DNA of 64,000 nt from Tuctoria greenei (GCA_036927565.1 JAYESD010000001.1:268347560-268411559), one strand, 5' to 3'; numbered from the stretch's first letter, positions 35,031 through 47,715 are shown. Notes: generated from the sequence alone by a model not told the origin. Numbers and translations: made by a program.

Positions 35031-36370
35031 GAGCTTCTGCTGCATCCGGAGAAACAAAAATGACGAACCTTATCGTTTTTTATAGAAATAAGTGAGAAAA
35101 TAATTATTTGATTAAATTGATTAAAACCTCTAGGGGTGGTACATATTTATAAGAGGTGAGGAGGTTTCCTTTGGTTACATAAGCAATGTGGTACTATTTG
35201 TCTAACACTGCCCCATAGTATGAACGTATACTAGCTAGAACATATTCAGACTGGATCAAAACTCCACAAATACCAAAGATGGTAGCCCCTTGGTGGAGAT
35301 GTCCGCATACTGTGAGCTGGTAGGAACGTGAAGAATTCAAACTGCACCAGTGGCCACCTTGTGGCGAACAAAATGCAAATCAAACTCGATATTTTTGGTG
35401 TCTTGATGTTGCACCAGGTTGGTCGAGAGATACACAACACTTACATTATCGCAATAAACCAAGGTAGCCTTCTGAAGTGGACAGTGAAGTTCCTTTAGCA
35501 ACTGACGCAACCAAGAAGCTTCGGCGACGGTGTTGACGACGACACGATATTCCGCTTCAACGCTGGATCGGGATACCGTGAGCTATCATTTCGAAGACCA
35601 GGAGACCAAATTATCATCGAGGAAAACACCACATCCGGGTGTGGAACGGCGCGTGTCGAGACAACCGGTCCAATCAGCGTTGGAATAAGCCACGAGCTCG
35701 CTAACGAAGAGCGATAAATCTGAAGACCATGATCCAAGGTTCCTCGAATTTACCGAAAAATGTGTTTCACCAACGCAAGATGAGGCTCACGAGGATCATG
35801 CATATAGAGACATCCATGCTGCACAACATATGCAATGTCGGGTCGAGTGAAGGTGAGGTACTGCAGGATTCCAGTAAGACCACGGTAGTGAGTAGCATCC
35901 AAAATGGGAGCACCATTAGATAATAACTTGGCACCTGTATCGACTGTAGTGGAACATGATTTACAATCGGTCATACCCGCTCTCTCAAGGATCTCAACCA
36001 TGTACTACCGCTGTGAGAGGAAGAAGTCTGTGTTGCTTCGAGTAACAGTAATGCCCAGAAAATGATGTAGGTTGCCCACATACTTCATTGAAAATTTTGT
36101 AGCAAGAGCATCAATAATTTGATGGAGCAGTGATACTGATGAGGATGTTAGAACAATATCATCAACATACAATAATAGATAGGTCATGTCTGCGCGTATC
36201 GATAGACGAAAAGAGAAGTATCAGATCGAGCACCAACAAATCCAAATGAGATAATATGAGAAGCAAAGCGGTTGTACCAGACACAAGGAGCTTGCTTGAA
36301 ACCATATAAGGACTTGTTCAAGTGATAGCCAAAATCCAGATGAGCTGTACCAAAAAAACCAGAAGGTTGT
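35030..36370 (-). mobile_element. Ty1/copia element E, 3' fragment (minus)
   Basis: This is a third copia lineage, unlike the Sirevirus-type copies. Read leftwards from 36370 it holds the reverse transcriptase, RNase H, a polypurine tract (atggggcag, complement at 35208-35216), and the start of a 3' LTR (sense tgttagac, at 35207 going left). The left LTR end was not identified. The right side is cut at the junction with the GC-rich repeat block at 36371. Confidence 0.72.
35225..36370 (-). pseudogene. copia E reverse transcriptase-RNase H (broken)
   Basis: Segments are read on the minus strand. FGYHLNKSLYGFKQAPCVWYN lies in the stretch starting near 36362. YLLLYVDDIVLT with the YVDD box is in 36187-36005. 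The late RT region (GILQYLTFTRPDIAYVVQ) is in 36001-35750. An RNase H region in shifted frames follows (about 35737-35495), then a CDNVSVVYLSTN / HIEFDLHF-like segment down to about 35246. Stops separate the segments, so it is dead. Confidence 0.8.
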
Positions 36371-36665
36371 TGTCGGTACCCTGCATACCGGGTACCTCCG
36401 CGCACAGGCAGGAAATGGCTAAGGACCCTACTTTTCCTCATAGGTGGGCTCCGAACCCGCCACGTGTCCTGCGGCTCTGGGTCTAGCCTCCCCGCAGAGG
36501 CAGGCTCTGGTGTTGCCACATGTCTAGCAGGCCCGGAACCTACCTCTCCTCAGAAGTGGGCTCTGGACCCGCAACATGTCATGCGGCTCCAGGCCTGGCC
36601 TCTCTACAGAGGCAAACTCCGGTGTAGCACGTGTCCAGCAGGCCCGAACCCTACCCCTCCTTAGA
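36371..36665. repeat. GC-rich 56/112-bp tandem array, left half
   Basis: The block starts tgtcggtaccctgcataccg, which looks like an LTR start. It then carries repeats marked by 'aggtggg(ct)cc...acccgccacgtgtcctgcggctc' and 'cgcagaggcaggctc...ccacatgtcc'. The anchor aggtggg lies at 36442, 36554 (variant) and 36665, a 112-bp period with two 56-bp half units. The array continues at 58768 beyond the gypsy element. Confidence 0.75.
36661..36665. repeat. Target-site duplication of gypsy element C, left
   Basis: The sequence ttaga is repeated at 58768-58772, and the array resumes in register. Confidence 0.9.
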
Positions 36666-36804
36666 TGTAACACCCTCATTTTCATGCATCATGCCCTACA
36701 TGCACTCATATACATGTTTAACATTAGCCCACAACAAGAGGAACGAGTTTAAAATTGATTCGGAGCATTTAAAATTGATTTGGAACAAAACCGCACTTAA
36801 AACG

Positions 36805-37140
36805 CAGGAAAGTGCGAACTAGTCCGATTTTACTGAGGACTAGTCCGATTTCTCTCTGACTAAAAACGGACTTGTCCGTTTTTGCTGCGGACTAGTCCGA
36901 TTTTGGCTCTGGAAACTTTTGGACTTGTCCGATTTTGTGCGGACTAGTATGATATTCCATGAATCCTTAGAAATTTGCTAAGTCCCTGGACTTTTCAGAC
37001 TAGTTCGGTGTTCCAGCGGACTTGTCCGTTTTTCCTCTCTGTTCAAATTCGGACTTGTCCGATTTTTGGCCAGACTTGTCCGATTTTCTCTCTGGACGAC
37101 TTTGGACTAGTCCGGTCCTATCCGGACTTGTCTGATATTT
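36805..37140. repeat. CGGA-CTAG/CTTG-TCCG dyad array, gypsy C 5' LTR
   Basis: About a dozen copies of ggactagtccg and ggacttgtccg lie at irregular spacing, separated by attt-, ctct- and gaaa-containing spacers. The same array occurs in the 3' LTR at 44425-44755. Confidence 0.85.
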
Positions 37141-37303
37141 CGCGACTCCGAGTTGATCTTTTGTTTTACGACTTGTTTCTTGGGTTTCACGTTAAGTGGG
37201 CCTAGGGACGTCGTGCCCAACTCTTTTATAGCTCATGTGGGACTCTAAACCGGCCTCTACTCATCCCAAAACTCGAGATCCATCTAACCCTAGCCTCCAC
37301 CTC

Positions 37304-37311
37304 TATATAAA
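37304..37311 (+). promoter_or_regulatory. TATA box of gypsy C 5' LTR
   Basis: TATATAAA follows a ctccacctc stretch, about 165 bp downstream of the dyad array. The 3' LTR has the same at 44918-44925. Confidence 0.6.
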
Positions 37312-39536
37312 CAACCCCACCCCTTGGTTTGACATCTATTTGCCACTTTTACACCCACCCAAACCCTAGTTCGTGGGGAGCCACCATCAAGGAGGGAGGA
37401 GAAGATCCCAAGCAAGAGGAAGAAGAGGAGGAAACGAAGGAGGATCAAGATCTCCACCAAGTTTTGTCCTTCACCACCAATTCATCTCCAAGTTCATCAC
37501 CAACCCTAGATCATCAAGATCCAAGTGCTAACTCCAAGTTTCTTGATTCATTGGAGTTCTAAACACCTGGTATACCTCCTATTCTCTTTTACTTACGTGA
37601 ATTCAACCCCTAATCTCCAAATTCGCGTCGATCTAGAAAACCCTAATCTGCTGATCTCGTCGAGTGCAGACTTGTCCGGTCCCTAGCGGACTAGTCTGAT
37701 CTTTCTGGTTAAATTGTGTTGAATTAATTCTAAAATTTGATCTAATCGAATCCAAACCTGTATAAACTTGTTAAAATCTATTAGAACTAATTAGTGATCA
37801 TTAAAAGCAATCTAGTAACAAGTTCTACCTTGCATTTGCATCAATCATGCATGTCATGTCATATTGAGTAATATTTGTGCACTCTTTGATTGTGTTTCTT
37901 ATCTTGTATGTTTATTGTGTCGATTAGACGGATTTGCGCTAGAAAGTGCCGCAGAGGATCTACAGCACCAGGAGTTTGAAGGCTTTGACCCTAATCAACA
38001 GCAAGAGCAAGGCAAGTGTCCTTGAAGCATATTGATCCTGTTTTTTTTAATAAATGTTTTGTTTGTAAAACTGCATGCTGTGTCAATTTGATGGGAATCC
38101 TATGGTAGGAAGTTTACTAGACTTGCTAAACCACCCTTGTCACCTGGAATTTATGGTAGAGCGTCGGGATGGACTTTTTACCTTTTGCTTCGTTTAATCA
38201 ACTGGAATGGGAATAACTATACCACTCAATTTAATTATGCATGGATTAGATTATGGTTAACATGAACTGGTTAAATATGGTATGGTAATGGATGATCTAA
38301 GCAAGCCTGGTATGTGGATGGGTTGGATGTTATGGTGGTTTGCTTGCTTTAGATCTAAGTACCGGTTCATGCGAGAATAAGCCAGAACTACAGTGCCACC
38401 ACGAGGCCAAGTATGGGTGCGGCGTAGCTGATTAATTAGGGCTTTGCTAGTGCTGTTTGGACCATTGTGGATGCTCGGGGAAGGGGTAGTCGGATTGGGT
38501 TTGTTGATGATTTGTGGGACTACCCTGGGATCCGAATGGCTCAAGAGGGGGCCCTTGGTTGAAGATGTGCTCAGTTGGAGGCATTGCCACCGCTGAAACC
38601 TCAGTGGGGTCTAAATATGCTAGTAATCCCTTTGTAAAGGCTATTTTGTGATCTCTTGGCCACACACCAACGGAAGTGTGTAATGTGACCGACGGGTCAT
38701 GGGCATAAGGGAGGTTCTTAGTCGCCGAAGGGTGATGAAATCACGAACACGTGGGTAAAGAGTACAAACTCTGTAGAGTTAAATAAAACTATCATGATAG
38801 CCATGCTCCCGGTTATGAGCACCTGGACAACTTCCATGATTAGAGGGCATTTGGTATTGGTAATGGTTATTGTAATGGTTATGGTGATGGTTATGGTTGG
38901 TTATGGATTAATTTCTGGTATTGAGTATGGTTATTGACGATGGTGAAACCTGGAATTACTGATGATGGCAGTGAATTCAGATTGGTATTATGGTATTACT
39001 TATGATTATGATTGGTTTATTTCACATACATATAATATATATATATTGCTTTTCAAATGTTTTACTGTACTTTTTAGCACTTTTCCATTATTATTGTCGT
39101 CATTTGGATCAGCCACATGTCATACTTTCCACACTTGCTGAGTACGACATGTACTCACTCTTGCAATCCCCCCCAAAAGTTGCAGGTCAGGATTGGGAGT
39201 TTAACGGTGATAATGCGGAGTTCTAGGCCATGTCTACCGTCAGCTTTGCCTGTGGTGTTGATTGGAGCTGCGCATATATACCCTATTGCTTATGCTTAGT
39301 TTGCTTAGTTGCTTAATTAGTTTATTTCCGCTGCATTAGTTGAACTTGTCATTAATATTCATTAGAGCTTGTATTCGAGGATAATATGGTTTTTGTAATA
39401 AAATTTGATAATTAATCTTGTTCTGTGGTAATTTTCTGTATACTCTTTTGTGATTACACTCGTGTATGTGTGTTGAACATCCTGGGCACACATATGCGTT
39501 AGCTTGGTTCAGTTTTTGGAACCGGGCGTCACAGAT

Positions 39537-39548
39537 TGGTATCAGAGC
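39537..39548 (+). other. Primer-binding site of gypsy C
   Basis: Tggtatcagagc, complementary to initiator tRNA-Met, lies 3 bp after the LTR end. Confidence 0.88.
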
Positions 39549-39806
39549 CATAGGTTGACCGTAGGATGCAGCCTAGATAGAATGGACACTTTAGAGCACA
39601 TAGGAGCACTCAGGAATCAATGTGTTTTTGCTTAGTGTGCTGTTTGCTATATATATATTGTTTGCTTGTGTGCTTAATAGAGGATTTTGGGATGCTTTAG
39701 CATTGCCATGTCCACCTAGGCTAGTGTAGCTAGTTGGTTAGCTTCATATCCCTTGATGCATATAGTTGGGGACGTTTTCTAATTCTTACCTACTGCTTTT
39801 CTTCAG

Positions 39807-42800
39807 ATGGTGAGGACTCGCAATCAGAGGGATGGCAATGATGAAGAGGAGAACAATGGAGTGCCTCAGAACAATAATGGGCAAGGATCTACTCAGAGAG
39901 GTATCAACATCGAGCAGCTATTGGCCATGCAAAACCAGCTCATGCAGACCATGATACAGACTATGGGACAGCTGCAGGCTGGCAATATCAACAATCAGCC
40001 CCACATGCCTCCACTGCCACCCCCACCTCCTCATAACCGATTGGGAGAGTTTATGAGGACTAGGCCGCCAACCTTTGCTCAAGCCGCAAACCCTATGGAT
40101 GCGGATGATTGGCTCAAGTCCGTGGAGAAGAAACTTGCTATTGTCCAATGCAGTGACCGAGAGAAGGTACTATTTGCTTCTCATCAACTCGTTGGAGCAG
40201 CTGCAGATTGGTGGGATACTTATTGCAATGCTCATGAGAATCAAGAGAGGATCACTTTGGCAGAATTCAAAGAGAACTTCCGTTCTCATTATGTGCCGGA
40301 AGGTGTTATGATCTTGAAGAGGCAAGAATTCGAGAACTTAAGGCAAGGAAGATCAAGCGTGAGTGAATATCTCAATAAGTTCACTCAACTCTCAAGATAT
40401 GCGCCTGAGGATGTTAGTCGGGACAGCCGGAAGCAATACTTGTTCATGAGGGGCTTGAACAATGAGATCCAAGTGCAATTGCTTAATTGTGATTATGCCA
40501 ATTTTCAGAAGCTTGTGGACAAGGCTATTGTGGTTGAGAACAAGATCCGTGAGATGGAGCAAGAAATCAAGCGGAAGGCGCCATATCAAGGACAGCAACA
40601 AGGAAGTAATGTGCGCCCTCGCCTTGCACCACCCAATGTGCCTTATTACAGCTCCTCTATTCCTGCTCAGTGCCCTGGTTATGCACCACACCCAACTCAG
40701 TTTGTGCAGCAGCGCCCTATCATGCAAGCAATGCCTTATGCACCTCGTGCTGATTTTCCTGGAGCCAATGTTCAAAACCAAGCTCGTCCCAATAATTCTG
40801 GTGGAGTTAAGAAGTGTTATACTTGTGGAGAAGCTAGACACATTGCGCAACAATGTCCTAAGTCAGGCCTTGGTCAAGGAGGCAATGCGCCGAGGCAAAA
40901 CCCAAGACCCAATGAAAGACAGCCACAAGGGAACCGTAAACAGCAGAATTTTGCTCGTGGCAACGTGAACCATGTCTCTACGGAGGATGCTCAACAAGCG
41001 GATGACGTGGTTATTGGTATGTTTCTCGCCAACTCCAACCCCGCGACTATGTTATTTGATTCTGGAGCATCGCATTCATTCATTGCATCGAAGTATGTTG
41101 CCAAGTATAGTTTGCCTATCTCTCATATGAAGATTACTCTGTTGGTTAAGTCTCCTGGAGGAGAGATGAGGACAAATATAGTATGTCCAAAAGTAAGCAT
41201 TAGAATAAGGAGGGTAGACTTCTCTGCCAACCTCATTGTTTTAGATTCTCAAGTGTTGGATATTATACTTCGTATGGACTGGTTGAGGAAGCACAATGGA
41301 GTTATTGAGTGTGCCACGAAGACGGTGAAGTTGACCAATGAAGAAGGGATCACCATAGAATATGAAGCATCTCAAACCGCACCGAAGCAATTAGAGCTGA
41401 ATCATGTGGACGGTGCCGCAATTGAGGAGATTCCGGTAGTGTGTGAATTTTTGGATGTGTTTCCGGATGAGTTGCCAGGTATGCCGCCTGATCGAGACAT
41501 TGAGTTTGTTATTGATTTAATACCTGGAACTGCACCTATAGCTAAGAGACCGTATAGGATGCCTCCTATGGAATTAGCGGAGCTCAAGAAGCAAATTCAA
41601 GAACAATTAGAGAAAGGTTTTATTCGCCCAAGCTCTTCACCTTGGGGAGCGCCCGTTCTATTTGTGGACAAGAAGGATGGATCCCAAAGGATGTGCGTGG
41701 ATTACCGAGCTCTCAACGAGGTAACAATCAAGAACAAGTACACCTTGCCGCGCATAGAAGACTTATTTGATCAGATGAAGGGTGCTTGTGTCTTCTCCAA
41801 GATTGAGTTAAGGTCGGGATACTTTCAAATGAATATTAGACCATCGGACATACCCAAGACAGCTTTTAGGACACGTTATGGATCTTATGAGTACACCGTG
41901 ATGTCTTTTGGATTGACAAATGCGTCTGCCTACTTTATGTACCTCATGAATAAAGTCTTCATGGAGTACTTGGACAAGTTCGTTGTAGTGTTCATCGATG
42001 ATATTATGATCTACTCGAAGGATGAGAAGGAACATGAGGAACACTTGAGGCTTACGCTGCAGAAATTGAGGGAGCATCAATTGTATGCCAAGTTCAGTAA
42101 ATGTCAATTCTGGTTACGGGAAGTTTCTTTCTTAGGCCATATTATTTCCGGAGGAGGAGTATCAGTTGACCCAGGGAAGGTGAGAGATGTGCTTAAGTGG
42201 GAACCACCACAGAACGTCAAGGAAATAAGGAGTTTTCTTGGAATGGCTGGATATTACCGTCGATTCATCAAGGACTTCTCCAAGATAGCCAAGCCAATGA
42301 CGGAATTGCTAATGAAGGGAAAGGCGTTCCAATGGACTGAAGCTTGTCAAAACAGTTTTGAGGAGTTGAAGAAAAGGTTGACAACCGCGCCGGTGTTAGT
42401 ATTACCGGACGTGACCAAGAGTTTTGATATATATTGTGATGCGTCATGACAAGGACTCGAATGCGTGCTTATGCAAGAAGGTCAAGTGGTCGCCTATGCG
42501 TCAAGACAATTGAAGAAACATGAGCAGAATTACCCAACAAATGATTTAGAACTCGCAGCCGTGGTACATGCATTGAAGATTTGGAGACACTATATTCTTG
42601 GACATAGGTGTGAAATTTACACGAATCATAAGAGTTTGAAGTATATTTTCACACAAACGGATATGCACTTAAGGCAACGAAGATGGTTGGAGCTCATCAA
42701 GGATTATGATTTGGGGATCAACTGTCATCCAGGAAAAGCCAATGTAGTGGCCGATGCTTTGAGTAGAAAGGGAGTAAGTCATCAACTCACGGTTCAAGAG

Positions 42801-44298
42801 TTACCATTCGAGTTATGTAAGGAGTTTGAACGGTTGAACCTCGGGTTTGTAAATGAGACGGAGATGATGGAGTTAAACCCAACCTTGGAGCAAGAAATTC
42901 GAGAGGCCAAAATCGCAGATGAAGAGATCAAGGAAATCAAGGAAAGGACTGAGGAAGGGAGAGAATTCAGATTTGATGAGGACGAACATGGTACCTTATG
43001 GCTTGGAAAGAGGATCGTTGTGCCTAATGTAAGGCATATTCGGGAGACAATATTAAAGGAGGCACATGACTCGCCTTACTGGATTCACCCCGGATGTACG
43101 AAGATGTACAAGGACTTGAAGGCTTGCTATTGGTGGGATAGCATGAAAAAGGACATAGCTGAATATGTAGCATTGTGTGATGTGTGCCAACGAGTCAAGG
43201 CGGAACATCAAAGGCCAGCCGGATTATTGCAACCGTTGAAGATTCCAAAATGGAAGTGGGAAGAAATTGGAATGGACTTCATAGTTGGGTTACCACGTAC
43301 TCAGTCCGGGTATGACTCAATTTGGGTAATTGTGGATCGCTTAACCAAGTCAGCTCATTTTGTCCCTGTGAAGACCAAGTATACAGCTGCACGATTGGCC
43401 GAAATATACATGGAGCATATTGTGTGTCGACACGGAGTACCGAAGAAGATAATCTCGGATAGAAGTTCTCAATTTACCTCCAGATTTTGGCAAAAATTGC
43501 ATGAAGCTTTGGGAACGAGGTTGAATTTTAGTTCAGCATATCACCCTCGAACGGATGGACAAACCGAGAGGACCAATCAGATTTTGGAAGACATGTTAAG
43601 AGCTTGTGCTTTGAAGCATGGGAAAAGTTGGGACAAAATCTTGCCATACGCGGAGTTTTCATACAACAATAGTTACCAAGCAAGTTTGATGATGTCACCA
43701 TATGAAGCACTTTATGGGAGGAAGTGTAGGACACCTTTATTCTGGAATGAGGCAGGAGAAACTCAAGTATTTGGTCCGGATGTGTTGCAAGAAGCCGAAA
43801 AGCAAGTTCAAATAATTCGTGAAAACTTGAGGGCTGCCCAATCAAGACAAAAAGGCTATGCGGATAATAGGAGAAGGAAATTAGCCTTTGAAATAGGAGA
43901 TTTTGTTTACCTCAAGGTGTCACCAATGAGAGGTCATAAGAGGTTTAACATAAGAGGCAAGCTCGCACCTCGTTATATTGGACCATTCAAGATTTTGGAC
44001 AAAAGAGGAGAAGTAGCATATAAGTTGGAGATGCCAGCTCATCTTTCAGACGTACATGATGTGTTTCATGTTTCCCAGCTCAAGAAGTGCTTGAGAGTAC
44101 CAGAAGAACAAGTGCCAATGGAAGGATTAGAATTAGAGGAAGATTTGGCTTATGCCGAGCAACCGGTTAAGATCTTGTGAACCAAGGAGAGAGTCACAAG
44201 GAACAAGGTGATTCGATGGTGTAAAGTTCAATGGAAGCACCATACCCAAAAAGAAGAAACTTGGGAGCTAGAAGATGATCTCAAGAAGGAATTTCATT
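39807..44298 (+). pseudogene. gypsy C gag-pol with chromodomain (two stops)
   Basis: This polyprotein is in one frame. Gag is at residues about 70-250. The knuckle CYTCGEARHIAQQC has Ala where Gly is usual. The protease is LFDSGASHSFI. The RT shows YRALNEVTIKNKYTLPRI, KIELRSGYFQM (Glu at codon 667, 41805-41807, at the motif A Asp position) and VFIDDIMIYS. A TGA at 42447-42449 interrupts the start of RNase H. The RNase H shows YTNHKSLKYI with Asn at 42624-42626 where Asp is usual. The integrase has MDFIVGLP, ISDRSSQFTS and GQTERTNQ, giving D-D-E. The C-terminal GPFKILDKRGEVAYKLEMP block leads, after a TGA at 44178-44180, into a chromodomain-like tail (WCKVQWKHHTQKEETWELED) truncated at 44298. 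Such tails are linked to targeting of heterochromatin. The copy is inactive. Confidence 0.9.
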
Positions 44299-45906
44299 CC
44301 CTACATGCACTCATGCACTCATATACATGTTTAACATTAGCCCACAACAAGAGGAACGAGTTTAAAATTGATTCAGAGCATTTAAAATTGATTTGGAACA
44401 AAACCGCACTTAAAACGCAGGAAAGTGCGGACTAGTCCGATTTTACTGAGGACTAGTCCGATTTCTCTCTGACTAAAAATGGACTTGTCCGTTTTTGCTG
44501 CGGACTAGTCCGATATTGGCTCTGGAAACTTTCGGACTTGTCTGATTTTGTGCAGACTAGTCCGATATTCCATGAATCCTTGGAAATTTGCTAAGTCCTT
44601 GGACTTTTCCGGACTAGTCCGGTGTTCCAGCGGACTTGTCCGTTTTTCCTCTCTGTTCAAATTCGGACTTGTCCGATTTTCGGCCAGACTTGTCCGATTT
44701 TCTCTCTGGACGACTTCAGACTAGTTCGGTCCTGTCCGGACTTGTCCGATATTTCGCGACTCCGAGCTGATCTTTTATTTTACGACTTGTTTCTTGGGTT
44801 TCACGTTAAGTGGGCCTAGGGACGTCGTGCCCAACTCTTTTAGAGCTCATGTGGGACTCTAAACCGGCCTCTACTCATCCCAAAACTCGAGATCCATCTA
44901 ACCCTAGCCTCCACCTCTATATAAACAGCCCCACCCCTTTGTTTGACATCTATTTGCCACTTTTCCACCCACCCAAACCCTAGTTCGTGGGGATCCACCA
45001 TCAAGGAGGGAGGAGAACATCCCAAGCAAGAGGAAGAAGAGGAGGAAACGAAGGAGGATCAAGATCTCCACCAAGTTTCGTCCTTCACCACCAATTCATC
45101 TCCAAGTTCATCACCAACCCTAGATCATCAAGATCCAAGTGCTAACTCCAAGTTTCTTGATTCATTGGAGTTCTAAACACCTCGTATACCTCCTATTCTC
45201 TTTTCCTTACGTGAATTCAACCCCTAATCTCCAAATTCGCGTTGATCTAGAAAACCCTAATCTGCTGATCTCGTCAAGTGCGGACTTGTCCGGTCCTTAG
45301 CGGACTAGTCCGATCTTTCTGGATGGGTTGGATGTTATGGTGGTTTGCTTGCTTTAGATCTAAGGACCGGTTCATGCGAGAATAAGCCAGGACTACAGTG
45401 CCACTACGAGGCCAAGTATGGGTGCGGCGTAGCTGATTAATTAGGGCTTTGCTAGTGCTGTTTGGACCATTGTGGATGCTCGGGGAAGGGGTAGTCGGAT
45501 TGGGTTTGTTGATGATTGGTGGGACTACCCTGGGATCCGAATGGCTCAAGAGGGGGCCCTTGGTTGAAGATGTGCTCAGTTGGAGGCATCGCCACCGGTG
45601 AAACCTCAGTGGGGTCTAAATAGGCTAGTAATCCCTTTGTAAAGGCTATTTTGTGATCTCTTGGCCACACACCAACGAAAGTGTGTAATGTGACCGACGG
45701 GTCATGGGCATAAGGGAGGTTCTTAGTCGCCGAAGGGTGATGAAATCACGAACACGTGGGTAAAGAGGTACAAACTCTGTAGAGTTAAATAAAATTATCA
45801 TGATAGCCGTGCTCCCGGTTATGTGCACCTGGACAACTTCCATGATTAGAGGGCATTTGGTATTGGCAATGGTTATTGTAATGGTTATGGTGATGGTTAT
45901 GGTTGG
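44299..45906 (+). repeat. 3' LTR of gypsy C, first part (5'-truncated, deleted)
   Basis: It starts at ccctacatgcactcatg, so the first 28 bp of the LTR and the polypurine tract are missing. The dyad array is at 44425-44755 and the TATA at 44918-44925. At 45319/45320 it lacks the segment equivalent to 37709-38317 of the 5' LTR (609 bp, shared 'tgg' at the joint). It ends where copia D is inserted. Confidence 0.88.
44918..44925 (+). promoter_or_regulatory. TATA box of gypsy C 3' LTR
   Basis: TATATAAA, the counterpart of 37304-37311. It could drive outward transcription towards copia D. Confidence 0.5.
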
Positions 45907-47369
45907 TGTAAGGATCGAAACGCCCAAGAGGGGGGGTGAATTGGGCTTTTTTAAATTTTAAGGCAATTTAAAAACTTTAATTGTTAAGCCCAATTCCCTA
46001 TGCAAGTCAACTACGCAATCAAGAGAGTTAAGTGCGGAATAGTAAAACGTAATCGTAAAGGGGTAGGGAGAGGAATGCAAACGCTCGAAGACGCGGAGAC
46101 ACGGCGATTTTTCCCGTGGTTCGGTAAGATCACTAGGATCTTCCTACATCCACGTTGTGGCACCCACCAAAGGGTATTGCCACTCCCAAGTCACCAAGAC
46201 GAGGGAATCCACTAACTTTCTCCGTTCGCCATCTCCGGCAAGGTGGAGCTCAAACCTTGTACAACTTCGATGCTCCGGGCTTCCACAATTGTCTCGGCAA
46301 GCTCCAGAACAATCTCTCTACTCTCCTCTTGATACAAGATGAATGCAATCACCAAGAATGCACTCCCTCACGGCTCTCACTGGTCTAGAGACACCACTCA
46401 CCCAGAGAGGACGCACACAAGCTTCTCTCTAGCTAGGTCTAGCCTATATCTTGAGGTGTAGATGGACGAAAAGGGTGTGTAAATGATTGTTCTAGGTCTT
46501 GGACACTTGAGGATGTGTGGGCATGCTCTGGTTGTCAAGTGTTGTCGAAATGACTGGTGGAAGGGGGTTAAATAGCCAGCCCAACTGAATTAGCCGTTAA
46601 AAAAGTGGGCTGATTACTTTTTCTGTGTACATCGGATGATCCGATGACCCCCTTTTCTGAGCGTCGGTCTAATTAGATTAGCTGACGTCACTGTGTCATA
46701 AGTGACCGTTTATTCGACCGATGATGCACCTTCTCAATCGTCGGATGATCCGGTGAGCTTTGTCTTCAGACTTGGTCCAGAAATAATGTTTCTGTTGAAT
46801 TAGACCGATGTACACTTTGCTTCTGCATCGGATGATCCGGTGAGTGTTTCTCCAGAATTGTTGAGACAAATTAATCTTTCTGTTGAACTTCACCGATGTC
46901 CACTTGTCTCTAGCATCGGATGATCCGGTGTGCACTTCATTCTGAGGTCTTCTTCTTCTGTTGAGCCCCAATCGACCGATGTGTGCATTTTCCAGAACAT
47001 CGGACGATCCGGTGAGTGTAATTTGTTTGCTTCGAGTTGAACTTTTAGAAGCTTCTCGAGTGACCTCTTTGACACTTGTTGCAAATAATGTTCTGATGAA
47101 TATTGATCTTCTTGTGTTGCCAATTTTGATAGAATAGAGTCGTTGTGTGAGTTCTTCATTTAGCCTTCATGAGAATTGAATAACCCCCTTAGAATAGGTC
47201 GTTTGAGGGGTCTCCATTCGTATCCAATGAGTGGTAGATGATTTGAATAGATAGTCGTTAACGCTTGATGTGATATACGTGAAACCTTGCATCCACAAAC
47301 TCATTAGTAATTACGAATGGTTGTCATTAATCACCAAAACCATACCTCACGGGGGCCTAGATGCTTTCA
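45907..47369 (-). repeat. 3' LTR of copia D (1463 bp)
   Basis: In sense orientation it runs from TGAAAGCATCTAGGCC to CGATCCTTACA. It contains an array of catcggatgatccg-type dyads (46636-47013), a TATA-like TATTTAA at about 46570-46576 (minus), and the C-rich U5 end shared with other Sirevirus-type LTRs here. Confidence 0.93.
46636..47013. repeat. CGGATGATCCG dyad array in copia D LTR
   Basis: Five copies or variants of cggatgatccgg/cggacgatccgg alternate with gaccgatg half sites at uneven spacing of 60-90 bp. The 5' LTR has the same at about 57404-57781, with one site mutated to cggatgatctgg. Confidence 0.85.
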
Positions 47370-47690
47370 ATCTCCCCCTTTTTGGTGATTGATGACAACA
47401 CAACGAGTAGAGCATAGAAGTAAATGAATTTAATAACGCAATGCTCATAAAAGATTGTAATTGGAATAAAATGCAACACAAGGAGCTCGAAGGCTCAAAC
47501 AGTGATCAAATAAGTCATGAAATAGCACACTGAATTACAATAGAAGCAAAAGATAACAAGCAAAACTCAAATCGAAGCAAATGACAATAAGTCCAAATAG
47601 ATAAAGGTAAAACTCCCCCTAAGACCAAGACTGACTCCCCCTAGAGCTAAACTCCCCCTGACTCTAACTCTTCTCCCCCTTTGGCATCAA
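47370..47690 (-). promoter_or_regulatory. Multiple polypurine tracts of copia D
   Basis: The plus strand shows five ctccccct-type blocks at about 47373, 47612, 47635, 47651 and 47671, i.e. agggggag tracts in sense. The one beside the LTR edge (47370-47385) is the likely plus-strand primer. Repeated tracts here are a known Sirevirus trait. Confidence 0.75.
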
Positions 47691-47715
47691 GACACCAAAA
47701 AGGGAAGATGAGTAC

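Larger units (their letters stand above)
36666..39533 (+). repeat. 5' LTR of gypsy C (2868 bp)
   Basis: It runs from tgtaacaccctc to ccgggcgtcaca. It contains the CGGACTAGTCCG / CGGACTTGTCCG dyad array (36805-37140), TATA box 37304-37311, a C/A-rich leader region, and AT-rich 3' sequence. The short ORF at 37329 is repeated in the 3' LTR only because LTRs are copies. Confidence 0.9.

Noticed and set aside
36805..37140. Dyad array as a CRISPR array
   Set aside because: Repeats are only 11-12 bp, unevenly spaced, without unique spacers of constant size, and lie in plant LTRs.
37329..37562. 77-codon ORF repeated at 44943-45176 as a conserved small gene
   Set aside because: Both copies are LTRs of the same element, so their similarity is automatic. 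The ATG lies only 18 bp after the TATA, before a likely transcript start.
46000..46215. 71-codon ORF repeated at 56768-56983
   Set aside because: Part of the copia D LTR R/U5 on the antisense strand, and repeated only because both LTRs are copies.
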